A program made the position numbers and the translations under genes. The notes under the pieces are model-generated. The model saw nothing but the letters and a program-made list of their open reading frames with translations. It did not search any database and was not told the DNA's origin. From Zychaea mexicana (Eukaryota > Mucoromycota > Mucoromycetes > Mucorales > Lichtheimiaceae), in assembly GCF_025766255.1 (NCBI RefSeq), contig NW_026516798.1:1-64000 (forward strand): DNA of 64,000 nt, in the 5' to 3' direction. This document shows positions 24,116 through 36,418 of the stretch, one piece after another. Position 1 is the first letter of the stretch; each line of letters begins with the position of its first letter.

Positions 24116-25800
24116 GGTGTTGGTAAAACTGAAATTGTGAGAGTTTTTTTCAATGGATCACTTGCCGCTTCAAAAAGTGGTTAAGGATGAATGATGATAA
24201 TTGTGATTATTGTATCTATGCGTGTCTGTGTGGAGAAACACGGACTGACTAATGAGGAAAGTTTCGAGTGACGGCCATTCCACCGAGTTATGCTCCACTC
24301 TGTAATTTTTTTTTTCAGGCATTATTGTCAAAGGCAGTTATAGAAACAAAAGAGGTGAGAGACATCACATGCCTTTGTTATCATCTTCACATGGAGTAGC
24401 CCGGAATAGTATTGGCCTTTTATATCTTCCTTTATCGCCATTTACTATTGAATCTCGGTTAATTTCATAAAGAAGTCTCCTCCTGGCTTTATACGACGGA
24501 TCGTTTTTCTAAAGGTTGATTATTTGGGCTATTTTTTTTTTGTTGGGCTGACCTAAAACGCTATATTAAGCGCATGGTTCAACGAAATTGATTATACCCC
24601 GTTGCAAAACAGATCGCATGGCAGCTCCAGTCCACTCGTTTGGAGTTCCGACCGGATATCCTCCTAGCGCCTCAAGGTATTTCCGTGCAAAAAAAAATCG
24701 TGTAAAAGGAAATGATATGGATGATGTAATGGGTATTATGCAAGTCTCTTTTTCCATCTCGCCCATTACCACGCACCCACATACCCCCCATTGGATACAA
24801 TCTGACGGGCCATGTCCTGCTCTTTCTCCACACGTTTCCTTTTTGTCATGTTTCCCAAACATGAAAATGGGAAATGTGTAACGCTTATTCCCCGCCTCTC
24901 GCTCCGTGGAAAGCCGATCGTCTGGGAGTAGAGAGAGAAAGTACCAATCAAATTTTGCTGTGACTATTCCCTACATTTTTTTTGTACTTCAGCAGCTTAT
25001 AACAAAATTTTTTCTGACGACGGATACTTTTACCTCTTTCTTCTTCTTTCCAACAGTAAAGGTATAGTTTTTCATTATCTAGTTACAAGTGTTTGACCAA
25101 TATGAAATAAACGGGTCGCGTTTACGAGTTATATGGCCTCCTTGGCTCTGTGTGAATTTATGCGGAACTGTTCGGATGCACGTTTTGGAGTGGAAAAGAG
25201 AGAGAATAGGGAAAAAGGTTCTTATAGAAAGGGGGTGGAAGAAAAGGGAAAGGAAGGGTGATTAGAGTTAGTTGCTTTCTCTGCTGGGATTACACCCATA
25301 TATTTTTTTTTATACACACGCAAGTTATCATTCGCTCGTTACTCGCTGGCTCTTCCATAGCCTTTGGGTTTCATTGCTACTTGTTTAGCGCTTGCAATAT
25401 TAAAATCAGACGGCTGTTTGAGGACTGACGTTATACTTTCTGTTGCGTCGGACTATAGGTATGCTGTTCTACATACATATATATACTTTTTTCAAAAATA
25501 AGAAAATGATAAAATAAAGGAACACAATGGAACGCGTAGAATTTTACTTTTCTGTGGCTTCTTTACAAAAGTGATACGTGTTTCGGTACATGTTGTAATT
25601 GCTATGGCAGCAAAATTTCTATGACAAGAAACTTTCCATTGCGATAAGTTTCCATAGCAACAAGTTTTCCACAGCAGCTTTTCCATATCAGCAAACTGTT
25701 TTTTTACTTGGCAACTAATTGACGGAGCTTACATGTGCAGTTATCAGCAGCCAATTACGTCTAGAATCGAGTTTATGGCGTCATCGATCGCGCTTTGAGA
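24116..25800. promoter_or_regulatory. Intergenic region between malate synthase and pyrophosphatase
   Basis: 1.7 kb between two divergent genes. It holds purine and pyrimidine tracts (for example T-runs at 24306 and 24531) and no convincing coding frame. A small frame at 24588-24881 is open on both strands and is not supported. Confidence 0.5.
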
Positions 25801-25803
25801 TAT

Positions 25804-25810
25804 TATATAA
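25804..25810 (+). promoter_or_regulatory. TATA-like box of pyrophosphatase gene
   Basis: TATATAA about 50 bp upstream of the pyrophosphatase start codon. The leader is short. Confidence 0.45.
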
Positions 25811-25860
25811 TTTTTTGACTTGTAAAGTGGTGGCTCATCTCCCTTTTTTACTTGAAAGCA

Positions 25861-27344
25861 ATGGCTGAATATACTTCCCGTCAGGTTGGCGCTCCCAACA
25901 CCCTCGACTACCGTGTCTACTTTGGTAAAGTCAAATAATATATGTTATTTTTCTTTAAGCGTGCAGCCCACCCCTGTCATGCGTGGTGTATGGAAAGAAC
26001 AAAAAACTGATGGAGTAAACAATGGTTTATAGAAAAGGATGGCGTTCCCGTCTCGCCCTTCCACGACATTCCTCTTTTCGCTAATGAGGAAAAGACCGTT
26101 TTGAACATGGTTGTTGAAATTCCTCGTTGGACCAACGCCAAGTTGGAGGTATGTATGCAATCTATATCGCTATGTAAATAAAAGGTTCGACCCAGTTTAT
26201 GGTTAAAAGTGACTTACACGTATTATGTAATCCAATAGATCAGCAAGGAGGACGAGTTTAACCCTATCAAGCAGGACACCAAGAAGGGCAAGCTTCGATT
26301 CGTCCGCAACTGCTTCCCCCACAAGGGCTACATCTGGAACTATGGTGCTTTCCCTCAGGTACGTAATGATTATAATAGCTTGAGGGGCAGAATGGGAAGA
26401 CTTTCAAGGCTTGGCTTTGAAGAGCTTTTTTTAGCACTGGCTCTAGTGACAGATTTAGAACTTGGACTGATCATCACCCTGTTTTTCGGGAATCATAGAC
26501 CTGGGAAGACCCCAACCAGCAACATCCCGAAACCAAGGCTCGCGGTGATGACGATCCCATTGACGTTATCGAAATCGGTGAGCAAGTTGCCACCGTTGGC
26601 CAGATCAAGCAGGTCAAGATCCTTGGTGTCATGGCTCTCTTGGACGAGGGTGAGACTGACTGGAAGGTCCTTGCCATTGATGTCAACGATCCTCTTGCCC
26701 CTAGACTCAACGGTATGTGTGAGAATGATTTAAGCTTGTTATGGACTTCACGAGATAGATATATAGTTGAAGGAAAGTAATCAAGTGCACATACTTATGG
26801 GATGCTGTATTGTATGATTAGATATTGAGGATGTTGAGAAGCAGTTGCCTGGTCTTATCCGTGCCACCAACGAGTGGTTCCGCATCTACAAAATCCCTGA
26901 CGGAAAGCCCGAGAACGTCTTTGCTTTCAGCGGCGAGGCCAAGAACAAGGTAAAGTATCATGCTGGAGATAACAAGGCGGAGGCCGGTATGAGGAAAATA
27001 AGAAACTAACGCTTGTCAAATTAGAAATACGCCACTGATGTTGTTTTGGAGACCCACGAAGCCTGGAAAAACTTGATTAACGGCACCTCCGAAAAGAAGG
27101 AAATCAAGGCGTAAGTTGCTGTTACTGGGTGGTGTTATCGAGCTGCATAATGACATACACAAATAATAACCCAAAACAAAATTTGTTTTTGTGTAGCACC
27201 AACGTCTCTGTTGAGGACTCTCCCTTCAAGGTTGATGCTGACGCCGAGGTTTGCACCAGCATCCCTGCTACCGACGTTCAGGCTCCTGCTCCTATTGATC
27301 CCTCCATCGACAAGTGGTTCTTTATCAGTGCCCACAGCTTGTAA
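25861..27344 (+). CDS. IPP1: Soluble inorganic pyrophosphatase
   Basis: Hydrolyses pyrophosphate to phosphate in the cytosol, pulling biosynthetic reactions forward. Seven exons with short introns; about 290 residues, the usual length for eukaryotic family I enzymes. The start [21 protein letters not shown] matches the conserved N-terminus. Key motifs: [28 protein letters not shown], and the family signature [13 protein letters not shown] with the metal-binding aspartates. [19 protein letters not shown] follows. It ends [10 protein letters not shown]. An AATAAA-type signal lies near 27480. Convergent with the F-box gene, whose stop lies 268 bp further on. Confidence 0.96.
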
Positions 27345-27612
27345 ATAACCTAATCGTTTTTTTCAAAACGTACTAGAACACACACACATTCGCCCTGCAC
27401 GCTATCACCACAGCCATGACCACCATATTCTACATCTCTACACATTTCAAAACATCAATCATGTTGTTTGTTCTAAAAAAATAAAAATGAGACAGTGACT
27501 CAGCATTATATCTATTCTTTACATCATAATTTAAAGCTGCTAATTTTATACACAGTAGTATTTCTTTATCTTCATATTCCTAATCACGGGGGAAGTTCAT
27601 CTGTTGTCGCCG

Positions 27613-29300
27613 TTATTTGTTTCGCGAAATAATCATCTCTTTCACCTGCTGTTGGCTCGTCTGGGTGACACCAAAGCATTCTTGAAAATCTATGCGGAGC
27701 AGTTGCGGCAATGCTTGAACCAGTGCCATAAGATCGGGTTCAGTAGTGGAAAAGTGGCATTGTTGGAAAGTTAGTTCGCGTAGCTCTTGGAGTCCAAGTG
27801 TAACGATATCGCTTGTGATATTCCAATCCGTCAAGACCAAAGTGTGTACATTTTGACAATGCTTCAGCACCCTTGGAATAAATTTATGGTTACGCGTTTC
27901 CTTGTCTTTGCTGTTATAGAGTCGCAAGTATTGCCATGATTTTAAAAAAGATAACGACTGCATCGCTCGTTCGGTATCATGTTGCCAGGCATCTTTGGAT
28001 ATCTGTACGGATGCTATTGTTGACACCACTGTGTCACTGCTGTTGCTTGTAGCAGAGGAGAAAGGGAAAACTTTCGCTGCTAATGTCTCCTTCTTTGGTG
28101 CTGGTTTTGGATACGTACATGTCAGTGTACCCAGCAAAGGGATTGTGAATATAAGTGTCTCCAAACATGGAAACAGAATGCGCAGCCGTCGCTCCGTGTA
28201 ATCACTCATCGAGGATGACAAGGTTACATTTAACTGTTTTAGGGAAGACACCGCCACACCATCTTGATGCTGTTTTAGAGAGCAAGGAATTTCCTGCACG
28301 ACATTATCATCATCATTGCCGTTGTCGTTTGAATAGGGATGGTATACGAGTCTTTCCAAATAGCCCCGTTTCATGATGCCAGAGTTGAGAACATCGGCAA
28401 AAGTGACGCCTTGGACACGATGCAATTCGAGCGTTTTCAACTGAGTTCCAGCAGAAGACAAGTCCAAATCGGGCGAGATACTGCCGCCATGGCAAACTGG
28501 CGTGTTACAAAAAACAAATCATTGGTGTTATTGATGGATTTCGTTTCTCAAAGGTTAATACAGCAACTATGCGACTTACTAATAGATTTGATCGTAGTGG
28601 AATATCTTATCCATGTAATTGAATCGGCATTATACAGCACGACTGATTTGATCGGCTTGCTCCGCATATACAGTTGATACGAGTTCCATAACCGTTGTGA
28701 AGCAGGACGGTCTGCATGGTATCGTGGCGGATTACGGATATCGACACTCTCCCACATATTGGGCCAGTCCTGAAGGTATATTCTCCAATGTTTACAGACA
28801 GCCATGCAGCGCCTTCTATCTGCAAAATCCAAGTTTTCGAATATCGAAATGAAAATATGGCGTGGTACAGGGATGCTATTATATTTTTTGCGGGACAATC
28901 GTCGCTGCTGGCCAGTAGTAGTATCATCATTATCACAGAGCTGGCCCTGTTCGTTCTCATAGCGATCCTGTAAGGTGCCATAATAAGGGTCTGAACGGGG
29001 CACGGCCAAAAGACCCTGATGATATGCTTCTACGGCGTAATGATGCTGGCCGATCTGCATGTACACACTGGCCAAGCGTAGGTACCCCTTGCCGCATGTT
29101 GGTGCCAGATCAATCATATCAAGCGCATAAGCATAGGCGACCGCGTTCATCTGGACATTTAAAGCCATGGTGTACATAGGGTCGATGGGCGCGAGCAGTA
29201 GGGCATGATACCATGTGCGCAACATGGAGGAGATTGAGGAGGAGGATTGATGCAAGGTGGAGTTCTTTGCACTGTCCATAGGAGGAGTGTTGGTAGGCAA
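27613..29300 (-). CDS. F-box protein with TPR-like N-terminus and LRR C-terminus
   Basis: Likely substrate adaptor of an SCF ubiquitin ligase. Two exons, joined in phase across one intron (donor GTAAGTCGC at about 28580, acceptor at about 28493); about 530 residues. Residues 20-100 contain a TPR-like repeat (YLRLASVYMQIGQHHYAVEA). An F-box follows at about residues 140-185: IPVPRHIFISIFENLDFADR, then CKHWRIYLQDWPNMWESVDI. The C-terminal half has leucine-rich segments spaced like LRRs (for example LKTLELHRVQGVTFADVL and VHTLVLTDWNITSD). This TPR/F-box/LRR layout is common in Mucoromycota, where such genes form large families. The substrate cannot be inferred. Divergent from the G-alpha gene. 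Confidence 0.8.
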
Positions 29301-30427
29301 TATAGAAAAGAGAGATTGTAGTAGTCCGTAAGATAGAAGAGAAAGTTTGTTTAGGAGAGGAAGAAGGAAAAAAAGGAATTTGTGTGACAGTCCCTCTTTT
29401 TTCGATTTGCGTAGTACCTATGGCAACACTGCTAGTGTTGCTAGGTGTGAGCGAGCCGAGTGAGTGTATACTACATACTAGGATTTGAGGCTTTCGCGGT
29501 TGATGCGAAGCATGGGAAAGCGTCATTAACATGTGTTTCTGTGCCCCCGTTTTCCTCCTTGCTCTTCTCGCTCTGTTACCCATCTGCACGTCTCCCGCAC
29601 GGTGGGGGGTGTGTGTGTGTGTTGCTATGTGCTAATGATGTTCCTTCTACGTACTATGCAATACAAACCGCTGGGGTTCTCTTTTTTCACGCAGAGAGAG
29701 AGAGAGAGAGAAGAAAGGAGAGAAAGCAATATGGGGAGGTGAACCACGATTGCTGGATTATGTAATGGCTTTGGAAGGTAACTCAAAGACAAGCAAATTA
29801 TTCACACCCGCATCTGTTGCCTGTTGCTCTCTTGGCTGCCAAGTACACGCAATGGTGACCGGAGGCGCTGCCGCGAAAACACAGATGCACACGCAAAAAG
29901 AAAGAATGAGCAACATTCCCAAAAGACAAGGGCCATCGCTAGATAGGGCGAGCGAAAGAAAAGACAAAGAATAGAAAAGGCTTCGTGCTCATGTTCGTCC
30001 CATTGATCGAATGGTGTTGCTCCTCCCCCACACCAAACACCCCCCCCCCACATTTTTTTTATTTCCCCCGAACCTTCACCCCGGAAACGCTCTTTTTTTC
30101 TTCTTTCGTTCTTTCGTTCTTCCTATTGTCCTATGGTTTTCTTTCTCCCCCTCGTATCCCTTAAATAACGCAGCAGCAGCAGCAACAACAACAACAACAA
30201 CAACACCACCACCACCAGCACTAGCAGCAGTAACAACAAAAGCGAAAAAGAGAAAGAAACGGGCCAACCCCACCGAGAAAAAAGAAAAAAGCCAACCCGT
30301 TTTTTCTTTTTCTTCATTACCTCTTTTCTTTTCACTATTCGTTTTTCTCTCACAAGGCATTGCCCATCTTATTTTCACCATTCCGTCACGACCGTCATAT
30401 TTCTCGAAACTGTTCTATCTGGAAGCC
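29301..30427. promoter_or_regulatory. Shared upstream region of F-box and G-alpha genes
   Basis: A divergent intergenic region rich in simple sequence: a GT run near 29610, an AG run at 29694-29712, a C-run near 30040, pyrimidine tracts at 30060-30150 and a CAG/CAA/CAC triplet array at 30170-30238. Several frames are open because of these repeats; none looks like a gene. Confidence 0.5.
30170..30238 (+). repeat. CAG/CAA/CAC triplet-repeat array
   Basis: Mixed trinucleotide array immediately upstream of the G-alpha gene. It would encode Gln/Asn/Thr/Pro-type runs in some frames, but I see no supporting gene structure, so it is probably leader or promoter sequence. Confidence 0.75.
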
Positions 30428-32230
30428 ATGGGCTTATGTCTATCGTCCGAGGAACGAGCAGAACGGGCGCATAGCCAACGAATCGACCACTTGATTGAGG
30501 AGGATAGTCGACGATTGAAACGCGAATGCAAACTCCTGTTACTCGGTACATAAAAAACACACACGGTGTACAATACAACATTGACAACAACGTCTTGCGC
30601 CAACCTTACAACTCCACTAACTTACATTAATAACGACGAATCTTTAATGGTTTAGGTAGTGGAGAATCTGGGAAATCGACGATTGTCAAACAAATGAAGA
30701 TTATCCATCAAAGTGGATATACAAGAGACGAACTCTATACGTGGCGCGCTACCGTATACCGCAACGTAATGGAGTCAGCACAAGTATTGGTTTCGGCTGT
30801 AGCAAAGTTTGAATATGAATACGAAAACTCAAAGAATAAGGTAAGTTTTTCATCAACCTTTTTGCTGCAGTAGCAATAGCGTCCATTGTAAGCTAATAAT
30901 GGATTGTTATCGAACATTAGAAGCATGCAGAGCTCATTGCAGAGTACGATCTGGCTGGGCCAGATAACACCGAACGACCGCTTGATCCTAGCCTCGTGGA
31001 AGCTGTAGCCAGTATATGGAAAGACGGTGTTATTGGGCGGTTACTAGATCAAGAAGCAAGTCAATTTTACTTGATGGATTCTGCGCCTTAGTATGTCCAT
31101 CTTTGCATAACACATACTATCCGTCGCGTGCTCAATTGGGCGCTAACTCTGTTATTGACAAAAACTATATAGCTTTTTTGATGAAGTAAAACGTATCGGA
31201 CGGCCTGATTATGTTCCCAATGTTCAAGATGTCCTACGAGCACGGTCCAAAACAACTGGTATTACAGAAACAAGGTTTAAAATGGGTCAGATGAGCATTC
31301 AGTATGTATTCCCATAGAAGCAGGGAGGGGGTGGTGATTTGCTGTGTCATCAAGAGTGTTATTATTGCTATTTCTATATCGGTATATTGATTATGTATGT
31401 ATATTGCCTCTTCTCTTTTTTCTTTTACTCCTCAAAGCATGTTTGATGTAGGCGGTCAACGATCAGAACGAAAAAAATGGATTCATTGTTTCGAAGCAGT
31501 AACATCCATCATCTTTTGCGTCGCGTTGAGTGAATATGATCAAGTATTATTGGAGGAGTCCCGGCAGGTTAGTGTTTTTGACGAAGAAACCCCTGATCTG
31601 GGTAGTAGTTTAAGGTCATTAACAGATCTACACACGCATCTTTTTATAGAATCGAATGATGGAAAGCTTAGTATTATTTGAATCCATCGTCAACAGTCGA
31701 TGGTTTTTACGAACTTCAATTATATTGTTTTTGAACAAAATCGATGTGTTTCGAACAAAGCTTCCAAAGGTTTCTTTGGAACGCTATTTTCCTGATTATG
31801 GAGGTAATTTCTGAATGTGATATGTACAAAAAGCAAAAAGAGTTATCTGCCTTGTGTCCGTGTGAGTAAAATAACTCGATCTTACTTTTGATAATTAGGC
31901 GGACAAGATCCTGCGAAAGCTGCAAAGTATATTCTATGGCGATTCACACAGACAAACCGTGCCAAGCTCAATATATACCCGCAGTAAGTGTTTTTATGCA
32001 AGATCAGAACAACCGGGCAAAGTAAGCTGAAATTAAGCTCTAATTCTATTTTCAGTTTGACACAAGCAACGGATACGTCCAATGTAAGCGTTATTTTACT
32101 TCTCTTCGTAGAAAGAGATAGATTCCTTACTCACATGGCATTATTTCCTTGTTATTAGATACGCTTGGTATTTGCAGCAATCAAGGAAACTATCTTGCAG
32201 AATGCGTTGAAAGACTCAGGCATTCTGTAG
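30428..32230 (+). CDS. Heterotrimeric G-protein alpha subunit
   Basis: Membrane-bound GTPase relaying receptor signals. Nine exons (30428-about 30544, 30657-30840, 30921-31090, 31172-31301, 31438-31566, 31650-31803, 31899-31982, 32056-32080, 32160-32230), giving about 356 residues. N-terminus [13 protein letters not shown] has the Gly2 myristoylation and Cys4 palmitoylation positions. G1 is [15 protein letters not shown]. Switch I is [11 protein letters not shown] with the catalytic Arg; switch II is [17 protein letters not shown] with the catalytic Gln. G4 is FLNKIDVF and G5 is TQATDTSNI. It ends NALKDSGIL. Two departures from textbook fungal Gi-like subunits: G5 has Gln where TCAT is usual, and the Cys four residues from the end is Ser, so it should not be a pertussis-toxin substrate. 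The effector is not inferable. Confidence 0.94.
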
Positions 32231-35200
32231 TAGAGTACCTTCCTTTTCACTGACCACCTACCTACTTACCTACCTAACTACTTACGCTCTTCCTATCTTT
32301 TTTAATTTATTTTCTCATTACTATTACCGTTAGTATTTCCCTATGGGAAACACCCTCTTAATTACTTCTGTTGTACAGCATATTTCTAACCTTTACACAA
32401 GCCTATATTAGAAAAATACTTTCTCTATGTCTTCCCTTTCCGATAATGCGCTCCTTATACACCTCTTTTTCACATATCCATTAGATCATATTCACCTTTT
32501 GTCCTCTTCTTCCTCGTCCTCCTTAATCCTTCTTTTTTCTTTGTATTATCTATCTTCTACGTTGAGGAGGGTGTGGATCCTGGTGCTAAACCCCCTTCTC
32601 AAATTACCAATCAGTACTACTGTTTACTTTACAAAGCATACCTATCAGATAATGTTAAGTCATCGAATCCATTGCTTCCTTCTTTTTCTCTATTCTCTGA
32701 CACATGATAAGCACTTCGTACTTTGTGTACTCTAATAAAAGCTACATTCACATGCGATAACAGCTTATCATAATTATCTTGGTACAGTAATACGTAATAA
32801 TCAGTGCTATGAAGGTGTCATTTTTGCACCACCATAATATGATGATGATGGTGAGTGAGTATCATATAATCAATATAAAAGAGTTTCAAAGCTTTCAACT
32901 CCTATGTAGTAAATTACATGAAAAGCTAAAAGCTAAAACGAGTGACTTCTTTCCTCCTATTTCTGCAGGGATAGAATATTGATGCGTTGCTGATCTGGTT
33001 TTTTATTATATACTTCATCACGAGCATCATGCTACCGCTTGCTCGGACGGACAGACCACGTTAAACGTGCAGGTTTTAGGAGAATATAGTTTTCACTGTT
33101 GTGTTTGCTGATCTTCATATCACCGATGTACACTATCCTTTATTAAAGCTGCCATATGTATGATGGTACTTCTACCGTCTTGTATACGTACAGCTTTATA
33201 GATGAATACTGTAATAAGAAAAGAGAATTATAATCATACACAAGTAAAAGAGCATAACGATGTTGTATCTATAATGATATGTTGTCGCTGTACTTCAGCA
33301 CTAATTCAATTATGGATGTGCGGTATCGGATGTACATAAAGTGCGTTCAGTTAATAATGTGTTCTCCATGTGCTTGGCGCTGGATCTTTTAAAATTTGCA
33401 ATTAATGCGTGATTTCGCTCCATCACAGAGTCAGTGTCGCCCACTTATAACGACTGGCTCGTATCTTGATGAAGAAGCAGCCCCTTCTCCATCTCGTCCT
33501 TTTTCTGCTTTGATAAATTGGGTTAGACCCAGCATTATTCGGGACTTGTCTGCGCTCCTAATCGATATCATATGTATGTATGTAATATGTAAGCTCTTTT
33601 CTTCATAGATTTCGTTATATGATATCAAGTGGTTACACTTGACATTTGAGAAAGAATAGAACGCAAATATAGTGTGCAGAAGTGCTTATTGAAAGCGAAC
33701 TTGAATGTTCTTATTGTTGGTACTGTACATAGTCAGCAATAAACTTACTACAGTAGATATGATGTTTGAAGGGATTTTCAATATCAGTCTAGCGGTCGGT
33801 GAGCATCAACTCGTAAGCAGTCTAATAATAAAGGTTGAAGTGTATGAATGGCCACGCGTTCCGATGATGATGATATGCATATCATAGTGCCGCTCGTTGC
33901 TTTGTTTTACACATTTATACTGTAATAAAAAACAAATATTCAAGCAGATGTGATTTGACGCGGGAACCTTATAAGAATCCCTCATTTTTAAAGTTATGTG
34001 GTCTAATACACCATAAAAGTCTTTTCAGAACAATATGCAGCAGCTTATGTTGCTATTAGAATTCACCAATGCAACGAGCAACAATATTAAAAGTTGTACT
34101 GTACATTAATGAAGGTCCAGGAGAGGGTTGTTCATTTATAAAGCTATTTATCTATATGGGTTTCATGGCTCATTCAGAGGATACATGCTATCGTAATCGT
34201 ACATTAAGCTTGTGTTTATCTCGCATATACGATACATGTATTTGCCGTATGCACTCACAAGAAATTTATTCTTTGGTACATGGCAGCCGCATTCATCCTT
34301 GACCTTCCTTTTTTTTTGCCCTTGTTTAATGAGTATCAGTACACTGGTACGTATAGCGGTATACTTTTTCTGGGCGATATTTTGATCGCGTACTCTCTAC
34401 CCATATTCTGGTGATGGAAGCAAAGAGTAATAGCCAGGCTCTTTGATGACAAAATCATTGATGATAATGTTGTCCAGGTTTTTTCAGGCAACGTCGGACG
34501 AAAGATTTGGCGCCCATCTTGCTCGCTCGATTCCTGCTGCAAAGGGAATTGACCTTAACCTTGTTATCGCCGCCGCTCTTTTCAATTTTCAGATCACCGT
34601 CATTGCTGTGGACAGTACTTTCCAACGTGCTACGCCAGGTTTGTGAGTAAAGTATATTTGAGCGTAGGGCGCGGAAACCATTAGTATGTAAACTGTCGGC
34701 CAGAAATCCGTGATAGAGATGAAAACTGATTCCTAGCTTTGTCCCAGAATTCCAGTTGTGCAAACCCACAGGCAGGGTTGTGGAGCAGATATGAGTTGGC
34801 AGCAGTAGTTTGGAAGAGCTGGCTCGGGAGCAGCACCTGTAAGGAACACCATTAAACAGTAGAGAGTGTATCCAGTGGCCTTTTTCCGTCCAATAGCATC
34901 GCTTCAATTCCATTGTCCCATTGAAAATTTTGACGCAGGAGACCAATGCGCGTCTCTTTTTTGTCTTTCCTCGTTTAAGAGAGCTTTCCTTCCACCTGAA
35001 TGGCACTGGCTTTTTTGGGTGTGCATAAATCTCTGGTGTCTGAAGCACGGTCTGTGGTACGATTGAGGCATCTGTGGTTTTGAAGCGGGACAGTAAAGTT
35101 TCCCCTGTTGTTGACTTTTTGTGTATGGTCGTTTAGACGCTTGATCTGTATAGGTCACTATTAAAGACAGCGCGAACCTTTGACAACCCCAATCAACAAA

Positions 35201-35406
35201 AATTCCTTGCCGATACAATCCGCGAACGATTTCGATTTCATAAACACGAGAGCTCACGCCCACGAGTACTGCGATTACTTCACGAGGGTAATGAGGTAGG
35301 TGACTCGCGTAAAAATGAAGTAAAAAACTAAAGAAAAAAAGTTGGTTGACAGAAAATGCAATAGGCATTAAGAATACTGGAAGAGGCGCCCTTAAATACA
35401 GTATAC
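32231..35406. other. Gene desert downstream of G-alpha
   Basis: 3.2 kb without a recognised gene. The first 500 bp are CT-rich 3' flank. The rest is AT-rich with short frames only, except the minus-strand open frame at 34455-35048 listed separately. Confidence 0.5.
34455..35048 (-). CDS. Unrecognised open reading frame
   Basis: 197 codons from an ATG with no intron. It is basic, with scattered cysteines and segments such as WNSGTKLGISFHLYHGFL and SFVRRCLKKPGQHYHQ. It overlaps another minus-strand frame (34904-35368) in a different phase, so a decayed or frameshifted gene is possible. I see no known domain, signal peptide or clear promoter. A frame of this length can occur by chance in 64 kb, so coding status is weak. 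Confidence 0.22.
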   Translation of the reverse strand: MLQTPEIYAHPKKPVPFRWKESSLKRGKTKKRRALVSCVKIFNGTMELKRCYWTEKGHWIHSLLFNGVPYRCCSRASSSKLLLPTHICSTTLPVGLHNWNSGTKLGISFHLYHGFLADSLHTNGFRALRSNILYSQTWRSTLESTVHSNDGDLKIEKSGGDNKVKVNSLCSRNRASKMGAKSFVRRCLKKPGQHYHQ

Positions 35407-36227
35407 ATGGAACGTGTCAATGCGCTGGCGCATGCGGAGGCTGGTCCTTTAAAACACTCGGTGCAAAAGGTATATTTGCAAAAGAGAACCGATTCGCACA
35501 GTATACACTGTATGTAACTGACTATGGTCACCATTTATATATGTGTAGCTACGACGGATACCAAATGTACAGTATCATCGTTCCTTTCTCACATTTTATA
35601 TGTGTAAAGTTGCTGATCATTCACTTTATATAACATAGTTGAACAAGCGTGCAGTGGCTGCCATGGATCTTCGATCACAGGAATCGAAGCGACGTAACCA
35701 TGGCATTGGCGACCGCATCCATGGTACTAAAACTGTATATGAATTGGCGCGCATCCCCGAACAACTTCCTGCTTCTGGGCGACCAGGAGAGAAACCCCGC
35801 AAAGCACCCAAAATGACGAAGCGGAAGCCGTATCAAATCGTGCACACCGTTACGGCACAAGGCTTCACGTTCAAACGACTACGTGGATGGCGGCAACCTG
35901 TACAAACTGCCATGATGATTAAGGCTAGAGTGAAGAAGTTACAAGAATGGATGGACAAGGATCAATATTTGAAGTCGATGCTTGATATTCTCAAGCATGA
36001 GCAAGTGTTTTACGATGGCTTGGGAGTTAGCGACGATCAGCACGAATATGGCAAGTATTCAGTGTCAGAGAAGAAAGGTTGTGGTGCTATGCTACAGCAT
36101 GAAACTGACATTGTTTCGATATGCAAATTTTTTAGCCCGACCACTCGCAGATGCACAAGACTACTACAAAACGCTTCGGCTACGAAGAGTTGCTCACTTA
36201 TGGGAAACACCATCATCGTCCCTATAA
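35407..36227 (+). CDS. Unrecognised basic protein, three exons
   Basis: Model exons are 35407-35469, 35639-36050 and 36136-36227, about 188 residues. Exon 1 encodes MERVNALAHAEAGPLKHSVQK and joins in phase to LNKRAVAAMDLRSQ. The body is basic (RKAPKMTKRKPYQIVHTV, FKRLRGWRQPVQTAMM). The second intron starts with GCAAGT, a classic GC-AG donor, and the join yields a clean tail ARPLADAQDYYKTLRLRRVA, ending WETPSSSL. Reading straight through without this splice gives an implausible cysteine-rich tail. The size and charge would suit a mitochondrial ribosomal or RNA-binding protein, but I cannot name a family. It ends about 190 bp before the hexokinase start. Confidence 0.6.
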
Positions 36228-36418
36228 AACGACTATCAAAAATTGAAAATAGGGGGGTCATCTTTATTTTGTTTTGCATGGGTTGCGACGGATGTGTCGG
36301 ACCTTTTTCTCGACTTTGATGCAATGGGTCAATTTGCATGAATTCCAGCTTCCTTTTCTCCCTCCTCTTTCTTTTTTTTATCCATCACCCTTCATACGCA
36401 TATACAACACGTACAACA

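Noticed and set aside
24588..24881. Open frames on both strands, about 97 codons each
   Set aside because: They mirror each other, have no domain and lie within the divergent promoter region.
26170..26205. GGTTCGACCC resembling a tRNA B box
   Set aside because: It lies in a pyrophosphatase intron and no A box or cloverleaf can be formed upstream.
30011..30553. 180-codon plus-strand frame covering the G-alpha start
   Set aside because: The upstream part is translated simple repeat; the G-alpha N-terminus MGLCLSS with lipidation sites clearly starts at 30428.
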